Positions 1 to 8,936 are shown, counted from the stretch's first letter. The stretch is 64,000 bases of DNA from JAIVJM01 sp963816985 (GCA_963816985.1 CAWFMF010000004.1:1798001-1862000), one strand, 5' to 3'. Notes: generated from the sequence alone by a model not told the origin. A program made the numbers and translations.

Positions 1-824
1 TCGACACCGAGCCCGCGACGCACGCCGCGCTTCTCAAGACGCTCGAACGCTTCACCCTCGCCGGGGATTTCCGCGTCAAGGACTTGACGGCGGAAACCGC
101 GCTCGTCTCCGTGCAAGGCGCGCGCGCCGCCGTCATCGTCGGCGAGGCTTTGGGCTTCGAGGCTGCGGGGTTGGAACGTGGCCGGGTCGCGTTCGTGTCG
201 GAAGGGAAATTCGGCGAGCGTCCCTTGAACGTCATCCGCGCGACGCACACGGCGGAGGACGGGTTCGACGTGTTCGTTGACGCCGGGGCGGCGTCGTCCG
301 TGTGGGACGCGCTCGCCGGTGCGGGCGCGCGGCCCGCGGGCTTCGACGCGTTGGAGGTCTTGCGCGTCGAGGCGGGAGTGCCGCGCTACGGCTCGGACGC
401 TTCGGACGCGAACGTGGTGCTCGAAGTCGTGGACGAGTCGGAGGCCGTGAGCTACACGAAGGGCTGCTACGTCGGGCAGGAGATCATCGCGCGCATCCAC
501 TGGCGCGGCCACGTCGCCAAGAAGCTCACGGGCCTCGTCTTCGACGGCGAAGCCGCGCCGACGGTAGGAGCAAAAATCAAAGGCGCGGACGGCGAGAAGG
601 AGATCGGTCGTGTCACTTCGGTCGTCACCTCGCCGCGTCTGGGTCGCGTCGTCGCCCTCGGACTCGTCCGTTACGAACACCTCGCGCCGGGGACGGAAGT
701 GAAAGTCTTCGACGCCGAAGAGACTTCGTTCCCGGCGCGCGTCGCGGAGCTGCCGCTCGTGCGCGGCAGTTGGGACGCGGGCGTCGAAGACGAAACGAAC
801 GTTGAGAAGGAGTCGGGGGCGTGA
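1..824 (+). CDS. ygfZ: YgfZ/GcvT-family folate-binding protein (5' end outside window)
   Basis: The reading frame is open from the first bases of the window, so the start lies upstream. An internal TTG at 84 is not a credible start, because the family-like stretch LLKTLERFTLAGDF precedes it. The protein carries the YgfZ signature KGCYVGQEI (about nt 460-483) with its conserved Cys. YgfZ proteins are folate-binding GcvT relatives that support maintenance of some Fe-S enzymes; that role is family knowledge. The stop overlaps the next gene's GTG by 4 bp (GTGA), so the two are probably translationally coupled. The family call is secure. Confidence 0.9.
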   Translation, partial: DTEPATHAALLKTLERFTLAGDFRVKDLTAETALVSVQGARAAVIVGEALGFEAAGLERGRVAFVSEGKFGERPLNVIRATHTAEDGFDVFVDAGAASSVWDALAGAGARPAGFDALEVLRVEAGVPRYGSDASDANVVLEVVDESEAVSYTKGCYVGQEIIARIHWRGHVAKKLTGLVFDGEAAPTVGAKIKGADGEKEIGRVTSVVTSPRLGRVVALGLVRYEHLAPGTEVKVFDAEETSFPARVAELPLVRGSWDAGVEDETNVEKESGA

Positions 825-1138
825 GCGAAGCTGAAGTGCCCGGAAAGGGCTCGGCCCCGGCTGAGTCGCCGAATCAGAACCTCGCGTATGAGCAGGCGCG
901 GCTGGCCTACTCCATCATCCAGTCGCTTCTGGAACACACGCGCGTCACGCAGGATTTGGTCGCGTTGATGGCGCAGGTGATTGACGAAGAGACGCAGAAG
1001 GCCCTGACGAACACGCCCCACTGGTCGGCCTACCTCGACAGCCGCCGCGCGATGGAGCGCACCCGCGAGGAGATAGAAAAGTTTGCCGAGGTCTGGACGC
1101 GCCTCGCCGAAGAGGCGGACGAAGCTCAGGCCGACTGA
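821..1138 (+). CDS. Small acidic helical protein of unknown function, coupled to ygfZ
   Basis: 105 residues with a GTG start inside the ygfZ stop (GTGA overlap). No recognised domain. The first ~20 residues are Ser/Pro/Glu-rich and probably disordered. The rest looks wholly helical, with heptad-like Leu/Ile/Val spacing around SIIQSLLEHTRVTQDLVALM and an acidic end (EEADEAQAD). No signal peptide or membrane segment, so probably cytosolic. Overlap with ygfZ implies co-expression, but a role in Fe-S metabolism would be speculation. Confidence 0.7.
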   Translation: MSEAEVPGKGSAPAESPNQNLAYEQARLAYSIIQSLLEHTRVTQDLVALMAQVIDEETQKALTNTPHWSAYLDSRRAMERTREEIEKFAEVWTRLAEEADEAQAD

Positions 1139-1215
1139 CTCCGAAGAAGGGTCGCTCCCGCGTTGAAGCCGCCCGCCGAGGCCGCGTTATAGTAAGTAAG
1201 ACGCCGCCGCTATCG

Positions 1216-2010
1216 CTATAATTCCGCGAAGCGTCTGAGCGCCTCACGCCGGACGGTCTCCTGGGCGTTGGCGGGCGTGAGCCCCGTCACACGTGAGCCG
1301 GGGAAGAGGAAGAAGAGGACGCCCCTTTCAATGCTCACGTCGCGGTAGCGTTCACAGTGGCCGCCGCTGCCCATCACACGACATCTATCCTGACCCAACT
1401 CCCTGAAGAGAGCCGCCGAGCCCTCGCCGAGCTTGTTGTGCGGGCCGCCGTCGGCGACGAAGACGGGCACGACCTTGTCGCGGAAGACGACCACGCCGAG
1501 GTCTCCTTTATCAACGCCCGTCTTGTCGCGGAACTCCGGGTCGCTCCGCCCGCGCTGGTTGGCGATGGGGATGACGACGTAAGGGAATTTGTCGGAGTCA
1601 ACGAAGCGCGCGTTCCCCATCAGGTCGGGCCAGGAGAACCACGTCGCGCAGAGGTCGGCGAGACCGGGGTCGGTGCAGGCCTTCTTCGAGCCGTCAATGT
1701 CGAGACCCATCTTGGACTCGAAGAGGATCGTGCCGTTCGGGAACTTCAAGAGCGCGCGCACGCGGTTGGGGTCGGTGGTGCAGCGGCGGAAACCGCTCAT
1801 CGCCACGCGCCGGAAGATGTTCTCGCGGTCGCAGCGGTCGAACTGCGCGCGGTAGTCTTCGTCGAGCGGTCGCGCGGCGGCGAAGTCCACGTCGCGCACG
1901 GCGGAGGCGGAAGCAGGCGGGGGCGTGTACGTGGGCGGCGGCGGTGTCGGCGTCGGCGGCGCGGCGAAGAGTGCGGCAAGCATCAAGGCCGCGGTGAACA
2001 GACTTTTCAT
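1216..2010 (-). CDS. Secreted GH75 (chitosanase-like) domain protein
   Basis: 264 residues. The N-terminus is a signal peptide (MKSLFTAALMLAALFAAP) followed by a Pro/Thr-rich linker (PPTPTPPPPTYTPPP). The remainder resembles glycoside hydrolase family 75: MGLDIDGS, FPYVVIP, GDLGVVVF, and VFVADGGPHNKLGEGS, which keeps an Asp and a Glu about nine residues apart near where GH75 places its catalytic pair. Family members are endo-chitosanases. Activity here is inferred, since the spacing is shorter than in fungal enzymes and other bacterial members are uncharacterised. It stands alone and converges with the ygfZ pair. Confidence 0.68.
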   Translation of the reverse strand: MKSLFTAALMLAALFAAPPTPTPPPPTYTPPPASASAVRDVDFAAARPLDEDYRAQFDRCDRENIFRRVAMSGFRRCTTDPNRVRALLKFPNGTILFESKMGLDIDGSKKACTDPGLADLCATWFSWPDLMGNARFVDSDKFPYVVIPIANQRGRSDPEFRDKTGVDKGDLGVVVFRDKVVPVFVADGGPHNKLGEGSAALFRELGQDRCRVMGSGGHCERYRDVSIERGVLFFLFPGSRVTGLTPANAQETVRREALRRFAEL

Positions 2011-2126
2011 CGGCTTCTCCTTACTCCTTCCATAAGTCTTCTTACAAACATTATGGCCCGCAAGTCAGTTTCATTTCGGGGACGGAAGATTATAGCGTTT
2101 TGCAGATGAGTGTGACCGATGTCAGG

Positions 2127-2202
2127 ACTGTAGGGGCAGGGCTTGTCCCTGCCCGCTCGCTGACGAAAGAAGACGGGCAGGGACAAGCCCTGCCCCTACA
2201 GT
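2127..2202. repeat. Palindromic repeat, family B (29-bp perfect arms)
   Basis: A 29-nt arm beginning ACTGTAGGGGCAGGG (2127-2155) is repeated as its exact reverse complement at 2174-2202 around an 18-nt loop. A second copy with the same arms lies at 62496-62569. It sits in the gap between the GH75-like gene and the DUF72 gene. A short interspersed palindrome; no coding capacity. Confidence 0.85.
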
Positions 2203-2259
2203 CATCACGCAGCAGTCTCATTCAATCGCTAATGTCTATAAGGAGTTCGGATTTCTCAA

Positions 2260-3150
2260 TCAAAAGAGCGTCGGCTGGTTCTCTAACTCGTCCGGCTCGA
2301 CCGTCTCCTGACCGAGGAGACGCTTGAGCTTGTTGGCGCTCGCGGGCGCGAAGCCTTCGTAGAAGTTGCTGAAGTAGGCGTAGACGCGCGGGACGCGGCG
2401 CGAGAGTTGTTCGATGGCCGTGGCCCACTTGTCGAGGTTCGCGTCTTGCGGGCGCTGCACGAGGTCGAAGCGCGTGAGGTCGCGCGCGCCCATCCAGCGG
2501 ACGTAGGCGAAGTCGGTCGCGTCGAGAATCTTCTCCGCCGCGCGCCAGACGCGCCCGCGCGTCACCCACGGGCCTTCGACGAGCGCGACCGAGGCGTGCG
2601 GGTAGCGGGTGAAGATTTCGAGCAGCTCTTCGTCGAACCAGAAGGGGTCGCGGAACTCGAAGGCGAAGCGCACGTCCTTCGGCAGGAGCGGGAGGAAGGC
2701 CGAGAGGGCGCGGGAGTTTTCCGGCGTCGCCTCGAACTGCGGCGGGAGCTGGACGAGCACCGCCGCGAGCTTCTCTCCGAGCCGACGCGCGCGCTCGCAG
2801 AACTCCGCGAGCACGCGCTCCGCCGTCTCGCCGCTGAGGGCTTGCTCGTGCGTAATCTCTCGCGGCAGTTTGAGCGAGAAGGTGAAGCCGTCCGGCGTCC
2901 GGCGTCCCCAACCGTCCACGGTCGAGGCGGTCGGCGTGGCGTAGAAGGTCGAGTCCACCTCGACCGTCTCGAAGGCGCGCGCGTAAGTTTCGAGCATCCG
3001 GTCGGCGCGCGTGCCGCGCGGATAGAAGACGGCCTTCGGCCTCGCGGCGGGCGTCACCCAGTCCTCATAGTTCCAACCCTGACAGCCCACCTCGACGCGC
3101 GCCGCGCCGCGCTCGCGCTCGCCCTGATCTTGAATTGAATCATTCATCAT
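2260..3150 (-). CDS. DUF72 (YecE-like) domain protein
   Basis: About 296 residues. Hallmarks of DUF72 are visible: VGCQGWNYEDWV near the N-terminus, VEVDSTFYATP, FSLKLPREITHE, LVQLPPQF, AFEFRDPFW and YAYFSNFYEGFAP near the C-terminus. The family has a TIM-barrel-like fold with no settled biochemical role. Several start codons are stacked (TTG 3153, ATG 3150, ATG 3147); ATG 3150 is used here. It lies 30 nt downstream of the methyltransferase gene on the same strand and is probably co-transcribed. Confidence 0.85.
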   Translation of the reverse strand: MMNDSIQDQGERERGAARVEVGCQGWNYEDWVTPAARPKAVFYPRGTRADRMLETYARAFETVEVDSTFYATPTASTVDGWGRRTPDGFTFSLKLPREITHEQALSGETAERVLAEFCERARRLGEKLAAVLVQLPPQFEATPENSRALSAFLPLLPKDVRFAFEFRDPFWFDEELLEIFTRYPHASVALVEGPWVTRGRVWRAAEKILDATDFAYVRWMGARDLTRFDLVQRPQDANLDKWATAIEQLSRRVPRVYAYFSNFYEGFAPASANKLKRLLGQETVEPDELENQPTLF

Positions 3151-3180
3151 CAAAGTTCTAACGCACTTCGCCCGCCCGGC

Positions 3181-3810
3181 TCAACTCACCTCGCACACGA
3201 TGATCTGGACGACGCCGCCGAGTCGCCGCTCGACGCGCCGCAACAAGAGCCCCGCGCGCCGCGCCTCTTCCGCCGTCCGGCGGTTGAAGTGGTCTTCGAA
3301 GAGCGGGACGGTGAGGAGGCTGAGCGCGTCGAAGGCGTAGCCGAGCAGACCTTCGGGGCGGACGTGTTCGAGGAGCACCACCAGTCCGCCCGCCCGGACG
3401 ACGCGCCGCAGCTCGGCGAACGCCTGCGCGGGCGAAGTTACGGAGCAGAAGACGAGCGTGGCGAAGGCCGCGTCGAACGCTGCGTCGCCGAAGGGCAGAG
3501 CTTCGGCGCGCGACTGCACGAGCCGGACGCCGCGCGGGCGCTCCCGTTTCTCGCGCGCGATGAGGAGCATCTCGCGGCTCGGCTCGCTCGCCACGCCGCT
3601 CGCGCCGCGCGGGTAGTGCGCGAAGTTGAGGCCCGTCCCCGCGCCGACTTCCAAGAGCCGCGCGTCCGGCGGCAACTCGCCGAGGGCTTCGGCCCGGAGC
3701 CGACCGAGCCAGCGGCGTTCGAAAGGGCCGAGAGCGCGCTCGTAGTGCGCGGCCAGGCGGTCGTAGACGGGCTCGAACTTCGTTGAATTGCGTGCGCGCG
3801 GCGTCTCCAA
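3181..3810 (-). CDS. Class I SAM-dependent methyltransferase (type 11)
   Basis: 209 residues with motif I LLEVGAGTGLNFAHYP, an acidic motif II region (GVASEPSREML), the post-II segment AEALPFGDAAFDAAFATLVFCSV typical of Methyltransf_11, and RRVVRAGGLVVLLEHV. Such proteins methylate small molecules, quinones or lipids; the C-terminal hydrophobic stretch (YAFDALSLLTVPLFEDHF) is common in phospholipid or quinone methyltransferase-like members, but the substrate cannot be told. TTG start. First gene of a two-gene unit with DUF72. Confidence 0.8.
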   Translation of the reverse strand: METPRARNSTKFEPVYDRLAAHYERALGPFERRWLGRLRAEALGELPPDARLLEVGAGTGLNFAHYPRGASGVASEPSREMLLIAREKRERPRGVRLVQSRAEALPFGDAAFDAAFATLVFCSVTSPAQAFAELRRVVRAGGLVVLLEHVRPEGLLGYAFDALSLLTVPLFEDHFNRRTAEEARRAGLLLRRVERRLGGVVQIIVCEVS

Positions 3811-4215
3811 AACTCGTCTCTCCGAGGCTCCGTCGGGGCTGAAGGAACTTAGAAATTTGGTGGATTACATCCAAAAAAATGGATAAAAGCCGCCTCCGTG
3901 GAGGCTTTCTGGCGGAATCGCTCGACTTATCCGCACGGCCCGCGAGGGCATGAAGCTTGCGTCTTTTAATTATAACAGCCGCGCGTTTTATCGCCTTCAC
4001 CTCGCATCCAGTCGCGGCTGTCAGTTCAGGATTCAATTCTTCCACTTGCTCTGATCCAGGGGGTTGCTCCAAGAGGGCTCTTCGGCTTCATCGCTTCAGC
4101 TTATTCATTTCCGCCGTTCCGGTCTCTTTATTCAGGGTCTAATTCAGACATAGGTTCCCGCTCCAATTCTTGAGGGCGGCTGCTTCTCACCTAGACAATT
4201 TCGGAGGGAAAACAA
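3811..4215. other. Intergenic region between divergent genes
   Basis: A 405-bp gap separating the leftward methyltransferase from the rightward TonB receptor. It is more AT-rich than its surroundings. It contains a small hairpin (GCCTCCGTGGAGGC near 3892-3905) and an AT-rich stretch TTTTAATTATAAC near 3964-3976 that could hold a promoter -10. A clear GGAGG lies 8 nt before the receptor ATG. No convincing ORF. Confidence 0.5.
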
Positions 4216-7200
4216 ATGTCGAGATCATTGAGACTGGCGCTCGCGCTCGCCGTGCTGCTCTTGGGCGCGGCGCTCCCAGCAGCGGCGCAGACGACGGGCA
4301 CGATTACCGGCTCCGTCCAGAACGAGAAGGGCGAGGCGATCCCCGGCGCGACCGTCACGGTGCGCAACGTCGAGACCAACACCTCGCAGACGTCACAGAC
4401 CGGCGAGCAGGGGACTTACCGCTTCCCCAACCTGCCCGTCGGCGCTTACGAGGTGACGGTCGAGTCGAGCGGCTTCGCCAAGTACGTCCAGACCGGCATC
4501 ACGCTCGCGCTCAACCAGGACGCCGTGGTTGACGTGGGGATGAAAGTGGGCGGGGTGAACGAGGTCGTCAACGTCGTGGAGAACGCGGCGCTCCTCAACA
4601 CGACCACCGCCGAGGTCTCGACGCGCTTCGACCAGCGGCGCGTCTCGGAGCTGCCTCTGGCCACCAACCGCAACGTCTTCAACATCGCGCTCTCGGCCCC
4701 CGGCGTGAGCCAGCTCGGTTCGGGGCAGGCGCAGTTCTCGCAGGGCGTCCAATATTCGTCCAACGGCGGGCGCACGCGCTCGAACAACTTCATGATTGAC
4801 GGGCAGGACATCAACGACCCCAGCGTGTCCGGCGGCCAGCAGGCCATCAACAACCCCGACATCGTGCAGGAGGTGCGGCTCATCACCAACCAGTTCCTCG
4901 CCGAGTACGGGCGCAACGCCGGTTCGGTGCTGAACATCGTGACCAAGGCCGGGACGAACGACTATCACGGGACGGCGTTCATGTTCCACAACAACAACAA
5001 CCTCAACGCCTGTAGCAACCTCAACAAGACGGGCGGCTTCTGCAATCAGGCGGCGACCGACCCGTCGCGGAAGAAGGCCCCGTTCCGCATCGAGAACCAG
5101 ATCGGCTTCACCATCGGCGGCCCGCTCCACTTCCCCCGCTTCGGCGAGGGCGGCCCCTCCATCTACAACGGGAAGGACAGAACCTTCTTCTTCGGCTCGT
5201 ACCAGCGTTGGAGCAACCGCCAGCTCGGCTCCGGCTTCACGCTCGTCGGCGCACCGACCGAGGCGGGCCGGGCCGTCTTGCAGGCCGCGGCGGGCAACCG
5301 CCCGCAGGTGCAGGCGCTCTTGAGGTTCCTCCCGGCGGCGCAGACCGGCGGCGGCCCGACGCGCACGTTCACCATCGGCGGCAACAGCTTCAGCGTGCCG
5401 ACGGGCAGCATCACCGGCTCGGCCTCCTCGTTCTTCGACGACCATCAGGCGTCGTTCCGCCTTGACCACCGCTTGAATCAGGCGAACACCCTCAGCGGTC
5501 GCTACCTCTACGACGACGCCGACTCCGGCGGCACGGGACAGGTGACGCCTCCGGGCAACACTTCGCGGGCCGTCTCGCGCTCGCAGGCCGTCAACATCAC
5601 GCTGACCAGCGTGATTACGCCGAACCTCGTCAACGAAGTCCGCGCCGCCTTCTCGCGCTTCGCGAGCGTCTCAGCCTCGGACGACGCCAGCTCCGAGACG
5701 ATCCCTTCCATCGAGATCACCGAACTCGGCCTGTCGGGCTTCAACGCCGCCAACAACCGCACGGCCATCGGGCTCGCGGTGAACCTGCCGCAGTTCCGCA
5801 ACAACAACACCTATCAGGTGCAGGACAACCTCGCGTGGACGCACGGGTCGCACGCCACCAAGTTCGGCGTTGACATCCGCCGGACGCAGGTCAAGAGCTT
5901 CTTCGTCCCGACCATCCGCGGGCGGCTCGCCTACTCGACGCTCCAACAGTTCGTGGACGACAACGCCGTCCTCGCGTCGCAGGTCAACCGGCCTCTGCCG
6001 GGCGGGCAGGAGATTCAGTATTACTACTGGTACGACTCCTACTACTACGTGCAGGACGAGTGGAGGATTCGCCCCAACTTCACCCTGACCTACGGGCTGC
6101 GCTACGAGCTGCCGGGCAACAACTTCGACGACCTCGTCCCCGTCAACGACCGCATCGTCGCGGCCAACGGCAACGACGAGCGTTTCCGCTTCACGCCCGT
6201 CCCGCCGCGCGACACCAACAACTGGCAGCCGCGCATCGGCTTCAACTGGAACCCGCGCACCGGCGGCGGCGGCGCGTTCGGCTGGCTCACGGGCGGCGAC
6301 CGCCTCGTCATCCGCGGCGGCTACGCGCGCACGCACGACAGCAACTTCATCAACATCAACCTCAACATCGCCTCGGCCTTCCCGTTCGTCGCGGCCATCA
6401 ACCTGCCCGCCTCCGGGGCCTTCTCGGCCATCCCGACCGCGCAGCCCGCGGGCCTCAACCCGGCGACCTTCGCCCGCACCATCGTCGCCGGAGACTTCCG
6501 CTCGCCCGTCTACGACCAGTTCAGCCTTGAGATGCAGCGCGAGCTGACGCGCGACCTCGTTTTGAAGGTCGGCTACGTCGGCACGAAGGGCCGCGACCTC
6601 TTCCAGTCCTTAGACGGCAACCCGCGACTGGCGACGAACAACGTCTTCATCTCGACCGCCGCGCCGGGCAGCGCCAACAACACGTGCCGCGAGACCATCG
6701 TCAGCGCGGCCAACTGCACGCTCGGCGTCATCCGCCTGCGCGCCAACGCCGCCGAGAGCGATTACCACTCGCTGCAAGTGAGCCTCGACAAGCGCCTCGC
6801 GCGCGGCTTCAGCGGCGGCCTGCACTACACCTGGAGTTCGTTCATGGACACGGCCTCCGAAATCTTCAACCCGTCGGGCGGCGAGGTCGCCGTCGCGCAG
6901 GATCGGCGCAATCTTCAGGCCGACCGCGCGCGCTCGTCCTACGACCGACCGCACCGCCTCTCCGGCAACTTCGTCTACGAGCTGCCGTGGTTCCGCAATC
7001 AAGAAGGCTTCGTCGGTCACCTCCTCGGCGGCTGGCAGTTCAACGGGTTCGTCACCTTCCAGAGCGGCGCGCCCTTCACGCCCCTGAACGGCGCTGACCC
7101 GACCGGCGCTTTGAACGGCATTGACGGCCTCGTCGGCAACGCCATCCGCGCCAACGTCCTCGGCCCGCTGCCGACGACGAACGCCGAGGAACTCTTCAAC

Positions 7201-7536
7201 CTCATCCGCAATGGGGGCCAGCAGTTCTTCCGCACTCTGCAATGCAACGGCCCGCTCACCAGCCCGACCACCACGTGCGAGCGCTACGGCAACGCGGGGC
7301 GCAACATCCTGCGCGCCGACGGCATCGGCAACCTCGACTTCGGGATCATCAAGAACACGCTGGTCGGCGGCGAGAACGGGGTGCGGTTGCAGTTCCGCGC
7401 CGACATGTTCAACGCCACGAACACGCGCAACTTCGGCATCCCGACCGCGGCGGCCAACTCCGGCGCGTTCCTCAACCAGTGGACGACCGACGGCGGCAAC
7501 CGCCGCATCATCATCGGCGCCCGCCTGGTCTTCTAA
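4216..7536 (+). CDS. Oar-like TonB-dependent receptor with carboxypeptidase-regulatory domain
   Basis: 1106 residues; ATG preceded by GGAGG. Signal peptide at 1-25 (ending ALPAAAQ), then a CarboxypepD_reg-like beta-sandwich at about 26-110 (GTITGSVQNEKGEAIPGATV), a plug domain around 115-250 (RFDQRRVSELPL, MIDGQDINDPS) and a large outer-membrane barrel ending in the aromatic terminus IIIGARLVF. This architecture is the Oar/OmpA-related receptor class expanded in Acidobacteriota. The ligand is unknown; oligosaccharide or peptide uptake or an adhesion role are options. Asn-rich, Gly-rich loops are typical. Monocistronic, with two terminator-like hairpins downstream. Confidence 0.9.
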   Translation: MSRSLRLALALAVLLLGAALPAAAQTTGTITGSVQNEKGEAIPGATVTVRNVETNTSQTSQTGEQGTYRFPNLPVGAYEVTVESSGFAKYVQTGITLALNQDAVVDVGMKVGGVNEVVNVVENAALLNTTTAEVSTRFDQRRVSELPLATNRNVFNIALSAPGVSQLGSGQAQFSQGVQYSSNGGRTRSNNFMIDGQDINDPSVSGGQQAINNPDIVQEVRLITNQFLAEYGRNAGSVLNIVTKAGTNDYHGTAFMFHNNNNLNACSNLNKTGGFCNQAATDPSRKKAPFRIENQIGFTIGGPLHFPRFGEGGPSIYNGKDRTFFFGSYQRWSNRQLGSGFTLVGAPTEAGRAVLQAAAGNRPQVQALLRFLPAAQTGGGPTRTFTIGGNSFSVPTGSITGSASSFFDDHQASFRLDHRLNQANTLSGRYLYDDADSGGTGQVTPPGNTSRAVSRSQAVNITLTSVITPNLVNEVRAAFSRFASVSASDDASSETIPSIEITELGLSGFNAANNRTAIGLAVNLPQFRNNNTYQVQDNLAWTHGSHATKFGVDIRRTQVKSFFVPTIRGRLAYSTLQQFVDDNAVLASQVNRPLPGGQEIQYYYWYDSYYYVQDEWRIRPNFTLTYGLRYELPGNNFDDLVPVNDRIVAANGNDERFRFTPVPPRDTNNWQPRIGFNWNPRTGGGGAFGWLTGGDRLVIRGGYARTHDSNFININLNIASAFPFVAAINLPASGAFSAIPTAQPAGLNPATFARTIVAGDFRSPVYDQFSLEMQRELTRDLVLKVGYVGTKGRDLFQSLDGNPRLATNNVFISTAAPGSANNTCRETIVSAANCTLGVIRLRANAAESDYHSLQVSLDKRLARGFSGGLHYTWSSFMDTASEIFNPSGGEVAVAQDRRNLQADRARSSYDRPHRLSGNFVYELPWFRNQEGFVGHLLGGWQFNGFVTFQSGAPFTPLNGADPTGALNGIDGLVGNAIRANVLGPLPTTNAEELFNLIRNGGQQFFRTLQCNGPLTSPTTTCERYGNAGRNILRADGIGNLDFGIIKNTLVGGENGVRLQFRADMFNATNTRNFGIPTAAANSGAFLNQWTTDGGNRRIIIGARLVF

Positions 7537-7550
7537 GTTGATTCCACGTC

Positions 7551-7642
7551 GGCGCGCGGCTCTCGTTCAAGGGCCGCGCGCCTTCGTTGGGACTTCGCCA
7601 AACTCGCGGGGCCGAAGAGAGTTTCTTCGGCCCTTTCCTTTT
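7551..7642 (+). terminator. Two tandem hairpins after the TonB receptor
   Basis: The first hairpin pairs GGCGCGCGGC (7551-7560) with GCCGCGCGCC (7573-7582). The second pairs GGGCCGAAGA (7609-7618) with TCTTCGGCCC (7624-7633) and is followed by TTTCCTTTT, a good rho-independent terminator. A TATAAT-like hexamer at 7656-7661 just after it may start the next transcript. Confidence 0.65.
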
Positions 7643-7695
7643 CGCCGGGGCGGCATATAATCTTTTTGGCGTTTGTCGAAGACAGGAGGGAAGCG

Positions 7696-8334
7696 ATGAA
7701 GAGAACTCTGGCCCTGTGCTGTTTGACCCTTTGGATGGGGGCCGCCGCCTCCGCGCAGTCGCCCGCGACGACGAACGGGGCGACGAACGGGGCGACGACC
7801 GAGACGCCCGGCGTCGTGGTGGTCAAACACACTTGGTCGAAGGAGCGCATCAACTGGGAGAGCGACCCGTTCGGCGGGCCGGTCGAGAACTTCGAGGACG
7901 TTCGACGCCGCCAAGCCGACCAGCGGCGCGTCGAGCGTGCGCGCGCCAGCGGCAACACCGCCGAGGCCGCGAAGGTCGAGCGCGAGATGCGCTCCGAGCA
8001 GGTCATCAAGTCCCGCGCGCCCGCCGCGCCGCGCTACGCCTTCCTCTACAAAATCTCCGTCCGCAACGAAAGCCCGAAGGCCATCAAAGAGATTGACTGG
8101 GACTACGTCTTCACCGACGCCGTGACCGGCCAGGAGGTCGGACGCCGAGAGTTCACCGGCGTCGAAAAGATCGCCCCCGGCAAGAGCAAGGAACTCTCCT
8201 TCATGACGCCCTCCGCGCCCGCCCAACGCATCAGCGTCCACGCGCTCGACAAGAAGGAGCGCGCGGGCCTCAACGAGCAGGTCGTCTTAGTCCGTATCCT
8301 CTACGAAGACGGGACGGTCTGGAAGCGACCTTAA
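7696..8334 (+). CDS. Secreted protein of unknown function
   Basis: 212 residues. The ATG at 7696 follows AGGAGG and opens a signal peptide (MKRTLALCCLTLWMGAAASAQ). The mature part has a short Thr/Asn-rich linker, a charged helical segment rich in Arg and Glu (VRRRQADQRRVERARA), then a beta-rich domain (YAFLYKISVRNESPKAIKEIDWDY). The latter reads like a small Ig-like domain describing 'additional' beta strands. No family name can be given. Probably periplasmic or surface exposed; its own transcription unit, bounded by a terminator before and the riboswitch leader after. Confidence 0.7.
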   Translation: MKRTLALCCLTLWMGAAASAQSPATTNGATNGATTETPGVVVVKHTWSKERINWESDPFGGPVENFEDVRRRQADQRRVERARASGNTAEAAKVEREMRSEQVIKSRAPAAPRYAFLYKISVRNESPKAIKEIDWDYVFTDAVTGQEVGRREFTGVEKIAPGKSKELSFMTPSAPAQRISVHALDKKERAGLNEQVVLVRILYEDGTVWKRP

Positions 8335-8492
8335 ACAACTCGACTCCGCGCCCGGCTTGACGCTCGCTTCGGCGCGGTGGTAGGGTGATGCCCGCTTCAG
8401 GCAACGAACGAGTGCCTTAGTTCTTTGGAATACAGATTTTTTCATCGCCATTCGATTCGCCCGCGACTCAAGGACGTGGGCGAGTTGACCGT

Positions 8493-8695
8493 CGCAGGTT
8501 GAAGTCCGCCGTCTCGAAAGGGGCGCGGGCGACAAGGGAAGTCGGGTGTAAAGCCCGCACGGTTCCCGCCACTGTGTACCGGCGATTCGGGCCGCCCCTT
8601 CTCTCTTTAGCGAAAGAGGCCACTCGACGCACACCGCGTCGGGGAAGGCGACAGGCGCGGCGCGTTCGAGCCGGGAAGTCAGGAAACCTTGCCTG
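8493..8695 (+). promoter_or_regulatory. Cobalamin (B12) riboswitch aptamer
   Basis: Conserved aptamer blocks occur in order: GCAGGTTGAAGTCCG (8494-8508), GGGAAGTCGGGTG near 8536-8548, the core CCCGCACGGTTCCCGCCACTG (8554-8574, the B12 box-like segment) and 3' GAGCCGGGAAGTCAGGAAACC with CTTGCCTG to 8695. It precedes a BtuB-like receptor and a complete btuFDC-pduO set, which is the expected regulon. A strong terminator hairpin at 8897-8936 is the probable expression platform, giving repression when cobalamin binds. Confidence 0.9.
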
Positions 8696-8703
8696 TAAAA
8701 AGC

Positions 8704-8779
8704 GGTAAATGGTGAATAGTCAATGGTCAATGGATAAGACCTCTTCTTTCCATTGACCATTGACTATTCACCATTTACC
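8704..8779. repeat. Perfect palindrome inserted in the B12 leader
   Basis: A 30-nt arm (8704-8733, containing GGTGAATAGTCAATGGTC) is followed, after a 16-nt loop, by its exact reverse complement (8750-8779). It lies 8 nt beyond the 3' end of the cobalamin aptamer and ahead of the leader terminator. The AT-rich arm contains overlapping GTCAATGG-type direct repeats and differs sharply from the local GC content, which suggests a mobile palindromic element that landed in the leader. Confidence 0.8.
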
Positions 8780-8896
8780 AATTCGTTGACGGCGGCGACC
8801 GCTTGTGCCCCGGGACAGGGCGAGTGGCGTCGGGATGAAGCGAAGGGGACGACTTAAGCGTCCGAGCCCTTTCGATTCTCCAACCGCTTTAACGGC

Positions 8897-8936
8897 AACG
8901 CCCTCGGTCTTCCACTCGGAAGACCGAGGGCGTTTT
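8897..8936 (+). terminator. Leader terminator of the B12 operon
   Basis: Perfect 15-bp stem: AACGCCCTCGGTCTT (8897-8911) with AAGACCGAGGGCGTT (8920-8934), loop CCACTCGG, followed by a short T-run. Placed between riboswitch and the first gene, it is the likely regulatory terminator. No obvious antiterminator partner was traced. Confidence 0.75.

Noticed and set aside
8357..8390. Promoter for the B12 leader (TTGACG ...)
   Set aside because: The -10 hexamer at the right spacing is poor (GTAGGG); not strong enough to annotate.
8641..8695. Possible tRNA (GTTCGAGCC)
   Set aside because: The motif belongs to the 3' part of the cobalamin riboswitch; no cloverleaf can be drawn. No tRNA was found anywhere in the window.
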